Positions 16,994-26,030 of a stretch of 64,000 nt of DNA are shown here, piece by piece. The position numbers were made by a program, and so were the translations under genes. Origin of the DNA: an uncultured Lachnospiraceae bacterium (GTDB lineage Bacteria; Bacillota_A; Clostridia; Lachnospirales; Lachnospiraceae); contig CADCIU010000008.1 in the NCBI GenBank assembly GCA_902801585.1, forward strand, positions 1 to 64,000. Reading direction: 5' to 3'. A model generated the notes under the pieces. It was not told where the DNA came from. It searched no databases and saw nothing but the letters and a program-made list of their open reading frames with translations. The first letter of the stretch is position 1; every line of letters begins with the position of its first letter.

Positions 16994-18466
16994 ATGAGAA
17001 AAATGGCAGTTGTTTTGATCACCGTTTCCCTGCTGACCGGCCTTATGGCGGGATGCGGAGCATCGCAGAGCGGCCAAAATACTGAGCAGGCGGATGCAGA
17101 GAGAACCGCTACAGAGCGCTCGGATGCGGCGGACACCGCTTCCGGAGAGGCGGACGGATCTTCCGCAGAAAAGGCAGAGCCTGAAACAGAACTCCATATC
17201 TACAGTATGGGGGAAGATTTTAAGAACAGAATACAGTTCTTCTATCCGGAGTACACCGTGACCGGCGATCAGAGCGGAATGATCGGCGATCTGACGGTAC
17301 AATGGCACGTCTATTCTGATGAGCAGGAATACCGGGACGCACTGGACGAAGCTCTGGAGCAGCGGACGGTCGACCTCTATGTCGTACAGGAAAACTTCCT
17401 CAGAGACTATGTGGAAAGCGGGATGTCATCGGACGTAGTATCAGAAGTCGGACTGACGGGGGAAGAGCTGGCAGACCAGTTTCCCTATACCCAACAGATC
17501 GCGACGGATCAGGAGGGCAGGCTCAAAGCGGTGACCTGGCAGGCGACGCCCGGTGTGTTTGCCTATCGCCGTTCGATCGCCAAGGAGGTGCTCGGAACGG
17601 ACGATCCCGATGAAGTGCAGGAATATGTGTCGGACTGGGAACAATTTGAACAGACCGCGGAGATGGCCAAAGAATCGGGGTATTACATGCTCTCCGGGTA
17701 TGGTGATGCCTATCAGGTATATTCGGACAACGTGAGCAGTGCCTGGGTGGAAAACGGGGCGCTGAATATAGATCCGCATCTGGAAGAGTGGGCGATTCAG
17801 ACTTATGATTTTGCCCGGAACGGTTATACGCACGGAACGCAGCAGTGGAGCGAAGAGTGGAGAGCGGATCATACCGGCGATGGGCAGGTATTCGGCTTTT
17901 TCTACTCGAGCTGGGGGATCCATTACACTTTACAGGACAAGGCAGAAGGGGACTCAGAGGAAGACGCGGATACGGAGAGCGCTTCCGGAGACTATGCGGT
18001 ATGCAGAGGACCGGAGCCCAGCCATTTCGGCGGGCAGTGGATCCTGGCCGCCCCGGGAAGTGATGACCCGGATGCGGTGCGGGAGATCATGAGAAATATG
18101 ACCTGTAATCCGCAGCTTATGAAAAAGATCACAGCGGATATCCACGAGTTTACGAACACGATCAGCGGGATGAAAGAACTTGCCGAAAGCGGATACAGCG
18201 CGGAAGTGCTGGGCGGACAGAATCCGCTGCCGGTCTATCTTGAGGTGGCTCAGCAGCTGACGCAGATGCATGTCACCTCTTATGATGATGATCTGGATCT
18301 CGGGTTCCAGGTATCCATGGAGGACTATTTTGCAGGAAGGGTCTCACAGACCGAAGCCCTTGAGACATTTCGCAAAGTAGCCCTCGAAAGATACGAAGAA
18401 CTGGAAGAGAGTACCGGTGAAGAAGAGGACGCGGAGGATGTCCCGGAGGAAGAAGATACAAACTGA
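16994..18466 (+). CDS. Solute-binding-protein-like lipoprotein (copy 3)
   Basis: A 490-residue lipoprotein (lipobox LMAGC, Cys22), third member of the local family, 30 bases after copy 2 and preceded by GAGAGGAGGCC. It parallels copies 1 and 2 at LHIYSMGEDFKNRIQFFYPEY, AVTWQATPGVFAYRRSIAKE, VSSAWVENGALNID and LGGQNPLPVYLEVAQQL. Its mature N-terminus has an acidic Ser/Ala/Glu linker. Unlike the others it ends in a strongly acidic tail (EEEDAEDVPEEEDTN). The conserved IYCW tryptophan of copies 1 and 2 is Met here, so the binding pocket has probably diverged. It is likely co-transcribed with copy 2. Confidence 0.86.
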   Translation: MRKMAVVLITVSLLTGLMAGCGASQSGQNTEQADAERTATERSDAADTASGEADGSSAEKAEPETELHIYSMGEDFKNRIQFFYPEYTVTGDQSGMIGDLTVQWHVYSDEQEYRDALDEALEQRTVDLYVVQENFLRDYVESGMSSDVVSEVGLTGEELADQFPYTQQIATDQEGRLKAVTWQATPGVFAYRRSIAKEVLGTDDPDEVQEYVSDWEQFEQTAEMAKESGYYMLSGYGDAYQVYSDNVSSAWVENGALNIDPHLEEWAIQTYDFARNGYTHGTQQWSEEWRADHTGDGQVFGFFYSSWGIHYTLQDKAEGDSEEDADTESASGDYAVCRGPEPSHFGGQWILAAPGSDDPDAVREIMRNMTCNPQLMKKITADIHEFTNTISGMKELAESGYSAEVLGGQNPLPVYLEVAQQLTQMHVTSYDDDLDLGFQVSMEDYFAGRVSQTEALETFRKVALERYEELEESTGEEEDAEDVPEEEDTN

Positions 18467-18489
18467 GCCGGGGCAGGGGAGGTGCTGAA

Positions 18490-19482
18490 CTAAATCAGGA
18501 GCTGTAATTTGTGCGGAAATACGTCGACTGTGATGTGACTGGATTTGCACAAGACTTCTCCGTCTGTATGGACCCATAGAGGCCGGGCGCTCCTGATCGT
18601 AATGCTCCGGGACCGATCACTGAATATGCCCTTAAATTTCAGATGGTTACCGCTGTAGGCGGTCGGGAAGATCCTGAAAAAGTTCATGCGGTTCAGGTCG
18701 TTGGCACCGCAGAGATCGAGGATCTCGTCGGTATTCACGGCGTCCGGACAGAATTTGAAACCGCCGCCTTCATAGCAGGTATTCATGACGACAGCAAACA
18801 ATGTGCGGGGATAGATCTTCTCATCGTCACCGCACCGGATCTTCATACCGACCATAGGGCTGGCCATGATCATGTGGATCGCCTCGGAGATATAGGTCAG
18901 CTTTCCCAGGCGGATGCTGTTGAGGATCGTCTTAAAATGAGAGCTGTCAGCCCTCTGGCAGACGGCCGCATCAAACCCGATCCCGGCGCTGATATTGAAG
19001 AGCCTTGTCTGTAAGGCACCGGTGCTGAGCGCTGCCTCCTGCTCCTCGTCCGACAGACGCCTGTGTGTGAAGAAATCCAATAATGAAGAGCGGTTGTGAT
19101 AGGTCACTCTTCCGATATCACAGGTGCGCACGACCTCATTTCTGAGAATCGAGCTGATCAATCGGTCCCGATCTGCGTGGATCCCGAGCCCTTTGATCAG
19201 GTCGTTGCCGGAGCCGGTCTGTATGAAACCGACCTTGGTGTGTTCAAAATCCCGGATGCCGTTGACGACGGCATTCATCGTCCCGTCTCCTCCCAGGATG
19301 ACCAGACTGCAGTCCTCTCCGCTTGAAGTAAGCGCTGCGCAGATGCTCTCTATGGAATTGGCGGAAGAGGAAAAGTGGACTTTATATGGAAGACCGCTCT
19401 GTTTGAAGCGGGACTCTATGCGGTCCCATTTGCTTTTGCCCCGTCCGGAGCTGCTTGAGGGATTGACGATCACATGAAACAT
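18490..19482 (-). CDS. Diacylglycerol-kinase-family lipid kinase (YegS/DgkB-like)
   Basis: A 330-residue cytosolic or membrane-peripheral kinase expected to phosphorylate a lipid alcohol with ATP. Visible motifs are the N-terminal VNPSSSSGRGKS, the nucleotide loop GGDGTMNAVVNG (residues about 64-75) and the GSGNDLIKGLG signature (about 91-101), followed by the C-terminal beta-sandwich with WVHTDGE. Members recycle diacylglycerol from lipoteichoic acid synthesis (DgkB) or phosphorylate other lipids. The substrate is not fixed by sequence. The gene runs convergently to copy 3 of the binding proteins, with only 23 bases between them and no obvious terminator. GGAGGAAGCC precedes the ATG. Confidence 0.9.
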   Translation of the reverse strand: MFHVIVNPSSSSGRGKSKWDRIESRFKQSGLPYKVHFSSSANSIESICAALTSSGEDCSLVILGGDGTMNAVVNGIRDFEHTKVGFIQTGSGNDLIKGLGIHADRDRLISSILRNEVVRTCDIGRVTYHNRSSLLDFFTHRRLSDEEQEAALSTGALQTRLFNISAGIGFDAAVCQRADSSHFKTILNSIRLGKLTYISEAIHMIMASPMVGMKIRCGDDEKIYPRTLFAVVMNTCYEGGGFKFCPDAVNTDEILDLCGANDLNRMNFFRIFPTAYSGNHLKFKGIFSDRSRSITIRSARPLWVHTDGEVLCKSSHITVDVFPHKLQLLI

Positions 19483-19647
19483 GGCTTCCTCCGTTGTAAT
19501 TTAGTGCAGTGCCGAAAACAGCTTCATTCCAAAATATATTATCACATTATTGGGAATCTTTGTCGTCCGGCTTTGGATTGTTAAAGTGGATTTTATTTTG
19601 ATTTACGATATAATGGACTAAAAACTATGCATCGGGAGGTTAAGACA

Positions 19648-19848
19648 ATGTTTGAAGAAAATACGGGAAAAGAAAAAGGTGCTCTCGAGAAGCTCAATGA
19701 GATCGGAATGGAACTGCAGGAGATGGAAGAGAGCATGGCGTTTATGGATGAATACGCGCAGAAATTCTACAAAATGGCGAGGGAGGATGAAAAGAGCTTT
19801 CGCAGAGAGATGCGCAGACAGGCACAAAACGGTGAACAGAAAAAGTGA
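19648..19848 (+). CDS. Small acidic coiled-coil protein, unknown function
   Basis: A 66-residue soluble, highly charged protein. The start at 19648 was chosen because GGGAGGTTAAGACA lies directly before it; an ATG seven codons upstream would overlap that site. A -10 TATAAT stands at 19609-19614. The sequence is a predicted helix with heptad-like spacing (LEKLNEIGMELQEMEESM, then MDEYAQKFYKMAREDEKSF) and a basic end. No family was recognised. It stands alone between a lipid kinase gene and a terminator. Confidence 0.7.
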   Translation: MFEENTGKEKGALEKLNEIGMELQEMEESMAFMDEYAQKFYKMAREDEKSFRREMRRQAQNGEQKK

Positions 19849-19911
19849 ATATGAAATGTGGTTAAAATCAAATATTATTATCATAAATTGAAGTTTTAAT
19901 ATCTGAAAACC

Positions 19912-19960
19912 GGTGCAGCGAAAGAAGGTTTTACCTGGATCGATCGCTGCACCTTTTTTA
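19912..19960 (+). terminator. Rho-independent terminator
   Basis: GGTGCAGCGA (19912-19921) pairs perfectly with TCGCTGCACC (19944-19953), with a 22-base loop and a run of seven T. Confidence 0.85.
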
Positions 19961-19999
19961 TATCCTTATGCTGATCAATGTCCGACGAATAGTGTCAAA

Positions 20000-20119
20000 A
20001 CATACCATTATGCTGTTTTTTAACACATACCATATGATATATGCGAATAATGATATAAAAGGGTGCGATCATGCTATAGATGAGAAATAATCTGTGTCTT
20101 TATAATGATTTACATCATT
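20000..20119 (+). promoter_or_regulatory. Promoter region of the alpha-galactosidase gene with direct repeats
   Basis: This lies in the 351-base gap 19849-20199, which also contains the terminator above. ACATACCAT occurs twice, at 20000-20008 and 20025-20033, a 25-base period typical of AraC-family half-sites. A consensus -10 TATAAT (20101-20106) has only AGATGA at -35 position, as expected of an activator-dependent promoter. A perfect inverted repeat AATGAT-TTAC-ATCATT (20104-20119) covers the -10 and likely start site. No other gene is visible in the gap. Confidence 0.5.
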
Positions 20120-20199
20120 GGTAACTGTAAGAATAATATATGAATAGTATTAAGAAAAAACAAATTTGTGAGAATCATTCTGCGAAAGGAACAGACACA

Positions 20200-22383
20200 A
20201 TGGCAGTCACAGTTCAGGAAAAAGAAAGACTATTTACAATACATACTCAGAATACGACTTATCAGATGAAGGCAGACAAGTACGGGGTCCTTCTTCATCT
20301 ATATTACGGACGCAGAACGGAAGGCTGTATGGATTACCTTCTGACTTATGCAGACAGAGGATATGCGGCGAACATTTATGACGCCGGAAAAGACCGCACA
20401 TATTCGCTGGATGTGCTTCCGCAAGAATATCCCGTGTCCGGTACGGGAGACATGAGGAGCCCGGCGCTGATCCTCGAATACGGAAACGGCATCGATTGCT
20501 GCGATCTGCGCTTTGACCGCTATAAGATATCAGAAGGAAAGTACGCTCTCAAGGGACTCCCTGCCGTCTACGCAGCTGAGCAGGAAGCGCAGACACTGGA
20601 GATCGTTCTTAAGGATACAGCAGGGATGGCGGAAGTTACGCTGTTATACGGAGTGCTCCCGGAACTGGATATCATCACAAGAAGTGTTCTGGTACGAAAT
20701 ACCTCTGATCAGGAAATCCGCATTGAAAAGATCATGAGCGCCAGTCTTGACTGGGTCAGCGGGCGCTATGATCTGATCACATTTTACGGCCGCCACTGCA
20801 TGGAAAGAAATTTCCAGAGGACACCGGTGGCTCATATGGAGCAGACGATCGGCAGCCGCAGGGGCACCTCCTCGCATCAGTTCAATCCGATGATGATCCT
20901 GGCGGAAAGAGATACGACAGAGACGTCGGGCGGATGCTATGCGATGCAGTTTGTCTACAGCGGCGGCTTCAGCGGAAATGCAGGGAAAGACCAGTACGAG
21001 CAGACCAGAATGCAGCTGGGGCTTATGCAGGAGAAGTTTTCTTATCCGCTTGCTCCCGGCGAAGAGTTTACTGCGCCGGAAGTGATCATGAGTTTCTCTA
21101 ACGCCGGACTCGAAACGCTTTCTCACAACTTGCAGAACTGCATCAGGAAGCATGTCTGCCGCGGAAAATGGCGCGATCAGGTGCGCCCGGTTCTTCTCAA
21201 CAGCTGGGAAGCGTTTTACATGGACTTTGACGGAGCGGACATTCTTGCTCTGGCGGAGCAGGCTTCGATCCTGGGCATGGATATGCTGGTGCTGGATGAC
21301 GGCTGGTTTGGAAAGAGAAATGATGATTACGCCGGACTCGGCGACTGGTATGTCAATGAGGAAAAGCTCGGCGGCGAGATGAAAGAACTCATCTACTGGG
21401 TTCACAGAAAAGGTCTTAAATTCGGCATTTGGGTAGAACCTGAAATGGTCAATGAGGACAGCAGCCTTTACCGTGAACACCCTGACTGGGCTATGGCAGT
21501 ACCCGGAAGAAAGCCTGTCCGCGGAAGGCACCAGCTGGTCCTGGATTTCTCCCGCAAAGAAGTTGTGGACGCTATCTTCGAAAGCATCTGCAAAGTGCTG
21601 GACATGGGAACCGTGGATTATCTCAAGTGGGACTACAACAGAAGCATTGCCGATGTGTACTCACACACAGCCAAAGATCAGGGAAAGGTTCTTTATGACT
21701 ATATCCTCGGCCTTTACGACTTTCTGGAGAGACTGACGCAGCGCTATCCGGATATGCTGATCGAGGGGTGCAGCGGCGGCGGCGGACGTTTCGATGCAGG
21801 CATGCTTTACTACACGCCGCAGATCTGGTGCAGTGACAATACAGACGCGATCGACCGCCTCCGCATCCAGTACGGTACATCTTTCGGATATCCTGCGAGC
21901 TGTGTGGGCGCCCATGTCTCTGTCTGCCCTAATGAGCAGAACGGCAGGATCACACCTCTGAAGACAAGAGGGATCGTTGCCATGTCCGGAACATTCGGCT
22001 ACGAACTCAATCCGGAGAAGCTCACAGCCGAGGATAAGGAGGAGATCAGGAAACAGATCGCGAGAAGGAACGATCTGGCAGAACTGATCCATAACGGCAG
22101 TTATTACCGCCTGAGCGATCCTTTTGAAGGGGAGTGCGCTGCATGGGCATTTGTCTCCGAGGATCAGGAGGATGCACTGCTGAATGTGGTGAATCTGGAG
22201 ATTCACGGCAACAGGCCGGTGACCTATGTCCGGATGAGAGGACTAAAGCCCGGCGCACTGTATATGGACCGGGAAAGCGGGAAAGTATATCCTTCGGATG
22301 CGCTCATGGAAGCGGGCCTGCCGATGCCGGTGCCTTCAGGTGACTATGACTCCATCCAGATCATTTTGAAAAAGCTGGCTTAA
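20200..22383 (+). CDS. GH36 alpha-galactosidase
   Basis: A 727-residue cytoplasmic enzyme releasing terminal alpha-linked galactose from melibiose, raffinose or stachyose. The domains follow the GH36 plan: N-terminal beta-sandwich (to about 310), a TIM barrel, and a C-terminal beta domain. Barrel motifs are LLNSWEAFYMDFD, VLDDGWFGKRNDD, the nucleophile in LKWDYNRS (Asp478), IEGCSGGGGRFD and the acid/base in WCSDNTDA (Asp546). Spacing and length match characterised bacterial enzymes. The start at 20200 follows GAAAGGA; an ATG 20 codons upstream (20140) is an alternative. No signal peptide is seen, so substrate uptake by the nearby ABC transporter is implied. The final codons lie 10 bases from a convergent AraC gene. 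Confidence 0.95.
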   Translation: MAVTVQEKERLFTIHTQNTTYQMKADKYGVLLHLYYGRRTEGCMDYLLTYADRGYAANIYDAGKDRTYSLDVLPQEYPVSGTGDMRSPALILEYGNGIDCCDLRFDRYKISEGKYALKGLPAVYAAEQEAQTLEIVLKDTAGMAEVTLLYGVLPELDIITRSVLVRNTSDQEIRIEKIMSASLDWVSGRYDLITFYGRHCMERNFQRTPVAHMEQTIGSRRGTSSHQFNPMMILAERDTTETSGGCYAMQFVYSGGFSGNAGKDQYEQTRMQLGLMQEKFSYPLAPGEEFTAPEVIMSFSNAGLETLSHNLQNCIRKHVCRGKWRDQVRPVLLNSWEAFYMDFDGADILALAEQASILGMDMLVLDDGWFGKRNDDYAGLGDWYVNEEKLGGEMKELIYWVHRKGLKFGIWVEPEMVNEDSSLYREHPDWAMAVPGRKPVRGRHQLVLDFSRKEVVDAIFESICKVLDMGTVDYLKWDYNRSIADVYSHTAKDQGKVLYDYILGLYDFLERLTQRYPDMLIEGCSGGGGRFDAGMLYYTPQIWCSDNTDAIDRLRIQYGTSFGYPASCVGAHVSVCPNEQNGRITPLKTRGIVAMSGTFGYELNPEKLTAEDKEEIRKQIARRNDLAELIHNGSYYRLSDPFEGECAAWAFVSEDQEDALLNVVNLEIHGNRPVTYVRMRGLKPGALYMDRESGKVYPSDALMEAGLPMPVPSGDYDSIQIILKKLA

Positions 22384-22393
22384 TTATGTATTT

Positions 22394-23242
22394 TTAATTA
22401 TGTATTTCTTTATGGGCGTTTCTCCATTCACGCGGAGAGACGCCATTTACATTTTTAAAAGCCCGGGAGAAATGCAGCTGATTGGGATAGCCGACCGCAC
22501 TGCCGATCTCGGCGATGGAATAGCGCGTCATGCGCAGCAGCTCACAGGCTTTGATCATGCGGTAATTAATAAGGAATTCCTGAGGGGATTTACCCACGGA
22601 TTCCTTGAATATTCTGCCGAAGTAGCTGCGGTTTAGTCCGGAACTCTCCGCGATCTCTTCCACGGAGATGTCGTTCATATAATTATGCTCTATAAAGGCG
22701 AGGGCTTCTTTGATATAGAAATCCTTGACCTTGCTGTTCGGAGGCTGGTAATCCGTGACGGATCTCATGAGAGCGTCAATAAAAATGTAGAGGTGGCCGA
22801 TCAGATGAAGCGGCGCCTCTTTTTTATTGTGCACAATATAGAGCATCTCATCGCGCATGATCGTCTCAAATTCGCGGTGCACGGGATTATAGATCGGCTG
22901 ATTGACATTCAGGCCCGTTATTTCAAGGGATTCCTTCGCCCTGAGGCCGTCAAACTCCAGCCAGCAGTATTCCCAGGGAATACGGGAATCGGCGATATAT
23001 GTGGTGATCTGTCTTGGAGAGATGAGAAAACCCTGCCCCGCTTTCAGAACCGCCTCATGACCGTGCCCTTTCTGATCATTCCAATAAAAAATACCCTTTC
23101 CTCTGAGAATATAGTGGAACAGATAGTGGTTCCGGATCGCAGGCCCATAAGAGTGGGCCGGGTCGCAGTCTTCCTTTCCGAATTGATACAGACCGAGATC
23201 AACGAAATGAATGCTGGGAAACATGGTGAAATCCTGTGCCAT
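22394..23242 (-). CDS. AraC-family transcriptional regulator
   Basis: A 282-residue regulator with an N-terminal cupin-like sugar-sensing domain (HSYGPAIRNHYLFHYILRGK, then GQGFLISPRQITTYIADS and WEYCWLEFDG) and two C-terminal helix-turn-helices (ISVEEIAESSGLNRSYFGRI, then SIAEIGSAVGYPNQLHFSRA). This architecture is that of MsmR/RafR-type activators of alpha-galactoside use. It is convergent with the alpha-galactosidase gene and divergent from a second AraC gene. GGAAAGGACTGACAT precedes the ATG. The likely target is the alpha-galactosidase or the importer; sequence alone does not say which. Confidence 0.9.
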   Translation of the reverse strand: MAQDFTMFPSIHFVDLGLYQFGKEDCDPAHSYGPAIRNHYLFHYILRGKGIFYWNDQKGHGHEAVLKAGQGFLISPRQITTYIADSRIPWEYCWLEFDGLRAKESLEITGLNVNQPIYNPVHREFETIMRDEMLYIVHNKKEAPLHLIGHLYIFIDALMRSVTDYQPPNSKVKDFYIKEALAFIEHNYMNDISVEEIAESSGLNRSYFGRIFKESVGKSPQEFLINYRMIKACELLRMTRYSIAEIGSAVGYPNQLHFSRAFKNVNGVSPREWRNAHKEIHN

Positions 23243-23323
23243 ATGTCAGTCCTTTCCGGCCGTGTCAAAGAGGTCAATGAAAAGCACATGAATGAAATAT
23301 ATCTATTTGCGAGGCTATATGTA

Positions 23324-23335
23324 TGTATCGATACA
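23324..23335. promoter_or_regulatory. Perfect 12-bp palindrome between divergent AraC genes
   Basis: TGTATCGATACA, in the 215-base A/T-rich interval that must hold both regulator promoters. No further strong promoter pair could be fixed by eye. Confidence 0.35.
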
Positions 23336-23457
23336 AAAACAGCAAAATGATATAAATACGGTCCTATAAGGCTATTATAAGCTGAATAATGGCATATTAC
23401 AATGCGTTTAGTAAAAGAAATCGAGCTGCCAATGACAAAAAAACAAGGGGATTTAAA

Positions 23458-24342
23458 ATGGGCGAGCGCAGAAAAGAAGAGATTTTGGAATACAGTGATT
23501 TCTTACGTGAAAGCAAAGGGAGATTCGGAACGGCGGCGGGAATATCACTGGATTTCTGCGGATTTGAGCATTGTCTTCCCAGACACAGCTATGGGCCTAA
23601 TGTGAGGAGTAATTATGTGATCCATGCCGTGATCAGCGGGAAAGGGATCCTGGACTACTCCGGCAAGAGATGGGAGATCCGGGAAGGACAGATATTCATC
23701 CTCTTTCCGGGGGAAGAGACCACTTATTATGCCGACAGGAATGACCCCTGGTATTACTGCTGGATCGGATTCCAGGGAGAATCAGCAGCCAAAATAGTGG
23801 AGAGCATAGGATTTTCAGCGCAGACACCGGTGCTTACACTCAGAGATGTCATTAAGGTCGAGAGCGGGATCAGAAAAATGCTGGAGGCAAGAAATCTGAC
23901 GCTGGACGGCCAGCTTAAGAGAAACGCAGGAATGCTGGAAATTCTTTCAGATATGATCTTAGAGCACACCGAGAGCGCAGAAACTGACAGCAGCCCCAAT
24001 ATCTATTCTTATTCAGAATATGCGGTCCGATATATAAACAATCATTTCTCTGAAAAGATCAGGATCCAGGATCTCGCGGATCACATCGGCATTTCGCGAA
24101 GCTATCTGGTAAAACTGATGAAGCAGGAGACAGGAATGTCCCCTCAGGAATATCTGATCGAGACGAGGATGAGAAGGGCCTCGGATCTTCTGAGCAGGAC
24201 AAATGACCCTGTCAGGGTCGTGGCAGCAGAATGCGGTTATGACGATGCATTGGCCTTCTCCAAAGTGTTCAAATCCAGATTCGGTCTCAATCCCACCGAC
24301 TACAGAGAAACGTACAGCAAAAACTCCCGAAACGATAAATGA
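23458..24342 (+). CDS. AraC-family transcriptional regulator (second)
   Basis: A 294-residue regulator of the same design as its divergent neighbour: cupin domain with RHSYGPNVRSNYVIHAVISG, EGQIFILFPGEETTYYAD and WYYCWIGFQG, then C-terminal helices (IRIQDLADHIGISRSYLVKL and VRVVAAECGYDDALAFSKVF). The two share the HSYGP and YYCW-type sensor motifs, so they are probably duplicated and specialised. The start at 23458 follows AAGGGGATTTAAA; upstream in-frame codons lack a site. It faces the binding-protein gene 245 bases downstream and could activate the importer operon. Confidence 0.9.
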   Translation: MGERRKEEILEYSDFLRESKGRFGTAAGISLDFCGFEHCLPRHSYGPNVRSNYVIHAVISGKGILDYSGKRWEIREGQIFILFPGEETTYYADRNDPWYYCWIGFQGESAAKIVESIGFSAQTPVLTLRDVIKVESGIRKMLEARNLTLDGQLKRNAGMLEILSDMILEHTESAETDSSPNIYSYSEYAVRYINNHFSEKIRIQDLADHIGISRSYLVKLMKQETGMSPQEYLIETRMRRASDLLSRTNDPVRVVAAECGYDDALAFSKVFKSRFGLNPTDYRETYSKNSRNDK

Positions 24343-24492
24343 ACAGATGAGAGGATTTAACAGATGTCACAAAAAGAAGGCGCCTGTATTGTGGTATTTG
24401 TTGAAACATATATTCAAAAAATGAAAAAACCTGTTATTTTGCGATCAATTTGACGAAAAAACAGCAGGAAAACACATCATTCTATACCTACG

Positions 24493-24541
24493 CTACATCA
24501 ATCCATGTTCGGTATTCATCAATACAGATACACTGATGTAG
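24493..24541 (+). promoter_or_regulatory. Inverted repeat in the importer leader
   Basis: CTACATCA (24493-24500) and TGATGTAG (24534-24541) form an 8-bp perfect inverted repeat around 33 bases, about 40 bases before the ribosome site of the binding-protein gene. It could be a leader stem or a split regulator site. Confidence 0.35.
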
Positions 24542-24586
24542 ACAGATATAGCCTTTTAAGGCCGATTCTCAAAAGGAGGGTAGTTT

Positions 24587-25936
24587 ATGAAAATGAAAAA
24601 AGTAATGGCACTTGCGCTGGCGGGAGTTATGGCTCTTTCTATCGCAGCTTGCGGCGGCGGCTCCGGAGCAAGCACCAGTTCCGGTTCTGATTCCGGCTCT
24701 GCTGATGCGGGAACCGCTGCATCCGGCGACCTGCTCATCAACATCTGGGATGCAAACCAGCAGGCAGGTATTCAGGAAATCTGCGATGACTGGACAGCTC
24801 TGGGCAACCCCAAAGTCAAGGTTGAGGTCATTGACTGGGACAACTACTGGACACTGCTTGAAGCGGGCGCTTCCGGCGGACAGCTTGCAGACGTATTCTG
24901 GATGCATTCCGACTATGCGCAGATCTATATGGAAAATGACATTCTGCTGGATCTGACGGATTACATTGCAAAAGACGGCGTAGATATGAGTATCTACTAT
25001 CCTGACATTGCCGCGATCTACACGCGCAGCGACGGCAAGATCTTCGCTCTGCCCAAGGATCATGACACCATCGCGCTTCTTTACAACAAGGCGCTCTTTG
25101 ATCAGGCGGGCGTAGCCTATCCGACCGACGAGTGGACGTACCAGGATATGTATGAAGCTGCCAAGGCGATCAAAGAGGCCACTCCCGATGACACCTACGG
25201 CGTCGCGCTCAATACGTCCAACGATCAGGACGGCTGGTACAACTACATCTATGCTTACGGCGGAAATGTTGTCAACACGGAAAAGACCGATACAGGTATT
25301 GATTCCCCTGAGTCCAAGGCCGCTATGGAGATGGTCCGCCTGATGCTCACTGTCGGAACACCTCAGGCAGTCGTAGCGGAATCCGGCACGGATTCTCTCT
25401 TCCAGTCCGGCAAGGTCGGCATGATCACACAGGGTTCCTGGATGATCAATTCCTTCTACACATCTGAAAACAGCAAGGATTATGCATGGGCTCAGCTTCC
25501 TTACTTTGACAGGAACGGAGACGGCGCCTGCCAGAAGGATGAGAGATGGAGCTGCTACAACGGACTTGGCTGGGCAGCAGCCGCCAACACTGCAAATCCT
25601 GATGCGGCAGCAAGCCTGATCGAGTATCTCTGCTCCAAGGACGCACAGATCAAGCAGGCACAGCTCGGTGTTACCATGGCCGGTATCCCCGGAATCTCTG
25701 ATGACTTCGCAAACGCATTTGAAGGCATGGATGTATCCGCGTTTACAAAGGTTGAAGAAGACGGAACACTGTATGCACGTCCCGGCACACGCAATTCCGG
25801 CAAGTGGCAGACACCTATGAAGCAGGCAGGCTACTTCCTCGATGCATGGCAGGCTCCCGAAGATCCTCAGGCTATGGCTGATGCATGCGACAGAGTCGCA
25901 AAGCTGATCCGTGACTGCATCGCAGAAGAACAGTAA
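24587..25936 (+). CDS. Sugar ABC transporter substrate-binding lipoprotein (alpha-galactoside locus)
   Basis: A 449-residue family 1 solute-binding protein. AAAAGGAGGGTAGTTT gives a very strong ribosome site. The signal peptide ends in the lipobox IAAC (Cys22), followed by a Gly/Ser-rich spacer. The mature domain starts LLINIWDANQQAGIQEICDD and has the family features PKDHDTIALLYNKALFDQAG, GKVGMITQGSWMIN and LGWAAAANTANPDAA. It is not closely similar to the three binding proteins of the GH94 locus. Position next to alpha-galactosidase suggests raffinose- or melibiose-type ligands. Permease genes follow after 94 bases. Confidence 0.92.
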   Translation: MKMKKVMALALAGVMALSIAACGGGSGASTSSGSDSGSADAGTAASGDLLINIWDANQQAGIQEICDDWTALGNPKVKVEVIDWDNYWTLLEAGASGGQLADVFWMHSDYAQIYMENDILLDLTDYIAKDGVDMSIYYPDIAAIYTRSDGKIFALPKDHDTIALLYNKALFDQAGVAYPTDEWTYQDMYEAAKAIKEATPDDTYGVALNTSNDQDGWYNYIYAYGGNVVNTEKTDTGIDSPESKAAMEMVRLMLTVGTPQAVVAESGTDSLFQSGKVGMITQGSWMINSFYTSENSKDYAWAQLPYFDRNGDGACQKDERWSCYNGLGWAAAANTANPDAAASLIEYLCSKDAQIKQAQLGVTMAGIPGISDDFANAFEGMDVSAFTKVEEDGTLYARPGTRNSGKWQTPMKQAGYFLDAWQAPEDPQAMADACDRVAKLIRDCIAEEQ

Positions 25937-26030
25937 TTAGCTTTACGCATCGCTAACTTTGAGATACTACGGACTGCCGCTGTAAAGCGGCAGTCCACTG
26001 ATGATTCTTCTTCATGAAAGGGGGCTATGC

